DNA of 64,000 nt from JAVVHE01 sp038238915 (GTDB lineage: Bacteria > Pseudomonadota > Alphaproteobacteria > Sphingomonadales > Sphingomonadaceae): positions 54,060 through 118,059 of the forward strand of contig JBBSFH010000011.1 of NCBI GenBank assembly GCA_038238915.1, written 5' to 3'. The position numbers and the translations under genes were made by a program. Below the pieces are notes generated by a model, which saw nothing but the letters and a program-made list of their open reading frames with translations, ran no database searches and was not told the DNA's origin. Positions 61,236 through 64,000 of this stretch are shown here, piece by piece (position 1 is the first letter of the stretch; every line of letters starts with the position of its first letter).

Positions 61236-61322
61236 GCGGTCATGGCGGAATTGGTAGACGCGCAGCCTTGAGGTGGCTGTGGCCGAAAGGCCGTGGAAGT
61301 TCGAGTCTTCTTGACCGCACCA
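61236..61322 (+). tRNA. tRNA-Leu (anticodon GAG)
   Basis: An 87-nt class II tRNA is seen. The acceptor GCGGTCA pairs with TGACCGC, the anticodon stem CAGCC/GGCTG has loop TTGAGGT (anticodon GAG), and a long variable arm and a T arm with GTTCGAGTC follow. CCA is encoded. Foreign genes start just beyond it, so it may be an integration site. Confidence 0.97.
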
Positions 61323-61584
61323 GTCAGTCTTTCGGTTCCCGACGAATTGGGTCTTAGCGCGTGGGCTCTGCCAAAGTGGCGGCCTTCCGCGCCGTTTCCG
61401 GGCCGGGCCCTTGGCGGTGGGGTGATAAGCGTCTCCCGAAGTGGCAGATGGCAAGGCCTTTACGCCCGACGTCTCTACGGCCGAAAAACTGACCCCACTC
61501 GCATTTGTTAGCTTGGCTGAGTGAGGTAATTGTGCCCCCGCGTGGACACGCACGGTGTATCGTTCGACCGCGGCTTACGCGCAA
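61323..61584. other. Spacer between tRNA-Leu and the serine recombinase
   Basis: This 262-bp stretch holds no convincing gene. A short TGACCCCA at 61490-61497 resembles the repeats at the IS21-type end further right, but seven or eight bases are too few to call a remnant. An att core, if the tRNA is used, would be expected here. Confidence 0.4.
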
Positions 61585-63276
61585 CTATGCGTGCGAGCTG
61601 GTGCCTAGCAAAATACGTTGTTCGCCCCACCGGGTGGGCAGATCGATATCCAGCAAGCGCTGGGGCGTCATCCCATTTGCTTCGCGACCATCGAGCATCT
61701 GGCGCACGAGATCGGGTGCGAGCCAGCTTAGCTTCACGAGCTTGGTCAGCCGCTTGCGGCAGGTGCCGTTGCGGGTTGCGATCTGGTCGATCGATTGTTC
61801 GGGGGCAGCGATCACCATCTCGCGCGCCGCAAGCGCCTCGGCGAGCAGCATCGCAAGACGTTCGTTGCGCGGTTTGGGTTTGTGCTGGACAGTTTCGGAG
61901 GCCTGAATCACGAGGCGGATCTCATGTCCACGTCGCACCCGCGCGATCGGCGCGGTGAGGATGGTCGGGGAGGGGGGCTGATCGGCCCCGGCGTCGTTAC
62001 CGAGCGCGGACGTCTTCACGCCGATATCGATGCTATCTTCGTGAAGTGCGACCCGCTCGATCAGGCGTTGCAGCAGCGTTTGCCGGTCGCACGCTGATGA
62101 TGTTGTGAGGGTCGCTGCCATGGCGGACGCTGCGGTAAGAATGCTCTGCGCCACGCTCGCCTGATGGGATGCGTGTCCTACGGCTGCCAGCACCGCCGGA
62201 CCATCGGTTAGAAACTTGGCCACGCGTTCGACGACGATGCGCTCGAGATCGTGCGCGGGCACACGCCATGCGGGTCGTGCCGGATCGATGCCAACGTCGG
62301 CATGGGTGATATAGTAGCGATAGCGCTTCGACCCCCGGTTAGCATGCGTCGGGCTCATGCGTCGGCCATGCCCATCGACGATCAGCCCGAGCAGCAATGA
62401 CGGGTGGCGTGCGCGGACCTTGTCGATCACGCCCGGTCCGTTGCCCGCGATCTTGGTTTGCACCGCGTCCCATAAACCCTCGGGGACGATCGCAGGATGT
62501 TCGCCCGGATAGACTGCACCCTTATGGACGATCTCGCCGCGGTAGATTCGGTTCTTAAGCAGGTGCAGCAGGCTGCCGCGCCCAAAGGCAATGCCACCCC
62601 GATGCGCGGTGCCGGTGCGCTGCTGGATCTTGGTCCGAACGCCCTCGGCCGCCAGCGTTGCGAGCAGCGCGCGCACCGAGCCATGGTCAAGATAGCGCTG
62701 CATCAGCAGCCGCACGGTCTCCGCCTCGGTCTCATTAACAACAAGCTTGCGGTCCCGAACATCATAGCCGAGCGGCACCGGCCCACCCATCCATAACCCC
62801 TTCCTCTTCGAAGCCGCGATCTTGTCGCGAATGCGCTCGCCGGTCACCTCGCGCTCGAACTGCGCAAAGCTGAGCAGCACATTCAACGTCAGCCGTCCCA
62901 TACTCGTCGTAGTGTTAAACGCCTGGGTGATCGAGACGAAGCTCGCCCCCTTCGCATCGAGCACGTCGACAATCTTGGCGAAGTCCGCGAGGCTGCGTGT
63001 CAGCCGGTCGACCTTGTAGACGACGATCACATCGACCCGGCCCGCCTCGATGTCGCCCAGCAGCCGCTTCAGCCCGGGCCGCTCCATGCTGCCACCCGAG
63101 AAGCCGCCGTCGTCGTATAGGTCGGGCACCAGCGACCATCCTTCGTGTCGCTGGCTGGTGATGTATGCAGCGCACGCCTCACGCTGCGCGTCCAGACTGT
63201 TGAACGCCTGATCGAGACCATCCTCGGTCGATTTGCGCGTATAGATGGCGCAGCGCTGCCTGCCGGGATTAGCCAT
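61585..63276 (-). CDS. Large serine recombinase
   Basis: The 563-aa protein carries an N-terminal resolvase domain with catalytic Ser16 (CAIYTRKSTEDG) and the DGGFSGGSMERPGLKRLL and YKVDRLTRSLADF arginine motifs. A Recombinase domain with GPVPLGYDVRDRKLV and LLKNRIYRGEIVHKGAVYPG follows. The next part, GLIVDGHGRRMSPTH with KRYRYYITH, takes the place of the zinc ribbon but lacks its cysteines. The C-terminal helices (from ERLAMLLAEALAAREMV) are typical of recombinase-DUF2924 elements. Its start overlaps the DUF2924 stop by 8 bp. Confidence 0.92.
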   Translation of the reverse strand: MANPGRQRCAIYTRKSTEDGLDQAFNSLDAQREACAAYITSQRHEGWSLVPDLYDDGGFSGGSMERPGLKRLLGDIEAGRVDVIVVYKVDRLTRSLADFAKIVDVLDAKGASFVSITQAFNTTTSMGRLTLNVLLSFAQFEREVTGERIRDKIAASKRKGLWMGGPVPLGYDVRDRKLVVNETEAETVRLLMQRYLDHGSVRALLATLAAEGVRTKIQQRTGTAHRGGIAFGRGSLLHLLKNRIYRGEIVHKGAVYPGEHPAIVPEGLWDAVQTKIAGNGPGVIDKVRARHPSLLLGLIVDGHGRRMSPTHANRGSKRYRYYITHADVGIDPARPAWRVPAHDLERIVVERVAKFLTDGPAVLAAVGHASHQASVAQSILTAASAMAATLTTSSACDRQTLLQRLIERVALHEDSIDIGVKTSALGNDAGADQPPSPTILTAPIARVRRGHEIRLVIQASETVQHKPKPRNERLAMLLAEALAAREMVIAAPEQSIDQIATRNGTCRKRLTKLVKLSWLAPDLVRQMLDGREANGMTPQRLLDIDLPTRWGEQRILLGTSSHA

Positions 63277-63636
63277 GCGCCACCGCCCCGCCCCGGATAG
63301 CGTGAGCCGGCTTTGCCCGACGCTGCGTCAGACCGAAGAAGCGGGGCCCCGACCAGTGTGCGCCGGTGATCATGCGCGCGATCGGGCTCAATGAGGCGTA
63401 GCGCTCGCCCTCGAAGAGGAAGCCATCCTCAACAACGATAACCGACCAGCTCTTGTCCCCCCAGCTGCGCATCAGCTGCGTGCCGGGACGCAGCACGGGG
63501 ACGGGTGCGGGGGCCTCCCCCTTCAGCTCGGCCGCCGCCAGCACCCTGAGCTCGCGCATCATGGATGGCGATGGGCTGCCATGCGCTTTCACCTGCAGCT
63601 GCCAGGCAATACCGCGGATTGTGATCCGGCGTGGAA
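63269..63636 (-). pseudogene. DUF2924 gene cut at its 5' end by an IS21-family element
   Basis: The DUF2924 core is clear: RRITIRGIAWQLQVKAHGSP, then GTQLMRSWGDKSWSVIVVED and GFLFEGERYASLSPIARMIT, ending GAHWSGPRFFGLTQRRA. Its role is unknown; the family occurs next to recombinases like the one downstream. The usual N-terminal region is missing, replaced beyond about 63636 by IS DNA. The frame stays open into the IS up to a GTG at 63781, so a chimeric 170-aa product could still be made. Confidence 0.8.
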
Positions 63637-64000
63637 TGTTGACCCCTGTTCCGGGGTGATCGGCGTGCAATAATGACCCCTCCTCGTGGCGTGGCGATGG
63701 CCAATCGGCGGCTTGGATGAGCTGCGGATCGAGACGGGGATGTTGGTTGTGGAGACGATTGCGAAGGTCCGGCGCGCTCACCTGGTGGGCGGCAAGGGCG
63801 TCAAGACGATTGCACGCGAGCTTGGCTTGGCGCGCAACACGGTCCGCAAGGTGCTACGCTCGGGCGAGACCCTCTTCGCCTATGTGCGTGTGGAGCAGCC
63901 CCATCCCAGGTTGGGCGCGCATCTGGTCCGGCTCGACGCGATGCTGGTGGAAAACGTGGCGCGGGCGAAGCGCGAGCGGCTGACGCTGACGCGGATCCAC
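63637..64000 (+). mobile_element. Left end of an IS21-family insertion sequence
   Basis: The end begins near TGTTGACCCCTGTTCC. TGACCCCT occurs twice, at 63640-63647 and 63674-63681 (34 bp apart), like the repeated terminal sites of IS21 elements. istA starts 103 bp in. The right end and istB lie outside the window, so the target duplication cannot be checked. Confidence 0.8.
63740..64000 (+). CDS. istA: IS21-family transposase IstA, N-terminal part (runs off the right edge)
   Basis: The visible 87 codons begin MLVVETIAKVRRAHLVGGKG and include a helix-turn-helix VKTIARELGLARNTVRKVLR. RSGETLFAYVRVEQPHPRLG and NVARAKRERLTLTRIH follow, which match the N-terminal part of IstA in Rhizobium-type IS21 elements. 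The DDE catalytic domain lies past the edge. The ATG at 63740 has a GAGACGGGG just before it; earlier in-frame starts are possible. Confidence 0.88.
   Translation, partial: MLVVETIAKVRRAHLVGGKGVKTIARELGLARNTVRKVLRSGETLFAYVRVEQPHPRLGAHLVRLDAMLVENVARAKRERLTLTRIH

Noticed and set aside
61490..61497. TGACCCCA next to the recombinase as an IS remnant
   Set aside because: It shares only seven bases with the repeats of the IS at the right end, too short for a claim.
63717..63983. 88-aa plus-strand frame overlapping istA
   Set aside because: It is a shadow rich in Trp, Arg and Ser; the frame starting at 63740 has the IstA helix-turn-helix.

Overview
The window looks like chromosomal DNA of a sphingomonad-type alphaproteobacterium. 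It is G+C-rich by eye, with tightly packed genes and many ATGA or GTGA stop/start overlaps. Supporting gene content includes a fused ispDF, exosortase A-associated polysaccharide genes, a Zn-ribbon/MJ0042 protein and a COX15-type heme A synthase. Genus-level assignment is an inference from gene content only.

Layout. 1-4909 (minus strand) holds a high-affinity potassium pump operon: a 27-aa membrane peptide, then kdpF, kdpA, kdpB, kdpC and the start of kdpD, which leaves the window. After a DUF1993 gene come tRNA-Lys(CTT) and the cell-shape operon mreB-mreC-mreD-mrdA(PBP2)-rodA. 12157-20812 carries housekeeping genes: folA, an EamA transporter, threonine aldolase, a TMEM175 channel, maleylacetoacetate isomerase with an FAA hydrolase, a RatA/COQ10 protein, pncC and ispDF. 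These are followed by an isolated ATP synthase epsilon gene, an amino-acid dehydrogenase and the tamA/tamB outer-membrane assembly pair. At 28788-30088 an S24-type repressor lacking its catalytic serine faces a small helix-rich gene and a 114-aa unknown. This C1/Cro-like arrangement has no visible phage around it.

Envelope polysaccharide genes form two blocks. The first (30093-36251) has exosortase A-associated glycosyltransferases, wecB, a 47-aa membrane peptide and an O-antigen-ligase-like protein. The second (47584-58097) has a Wzy-like polymerase, Wzz, a Wzx flippase, a hexapeptide acyltransferase, an FkbM-like protein, an epimerase, three transferases or sugar-nucleotide steps leading to and using GDP-L-fucose (gmd, fcl), and glycosyltransferases. 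Between them lie an MscS channel, glutaryl-CoA dehydrogenase, a degenerate uracil-DNA glycosylase, a lytic transglycosylase, a YefM-YoeB toxin-antitoxin pair with a TGTACA operator, rplM-rpsI, ctaA, a MerC-like gene, a PEP-CTERM-type secreted protein and dxs. The exosortase itself is not in the window.

The right end carries plsC, ydcF, a Zn-ribbon gene and a MATE exporter, then tRNA-Leu(GAG). Beyond the tRNA lies foreign DNA: a large serine recombinase, a DUF2924 gene cut at its 5' side, and the left end of an IS21-family element with istA running off the window. The features most worth following up are the S24/small-protein switch, the recombinase-DUF2924 element broken by the IS, the candidate KdpE site, the lone atpC and the short membrane peptides in the kdp and exosortase loci.
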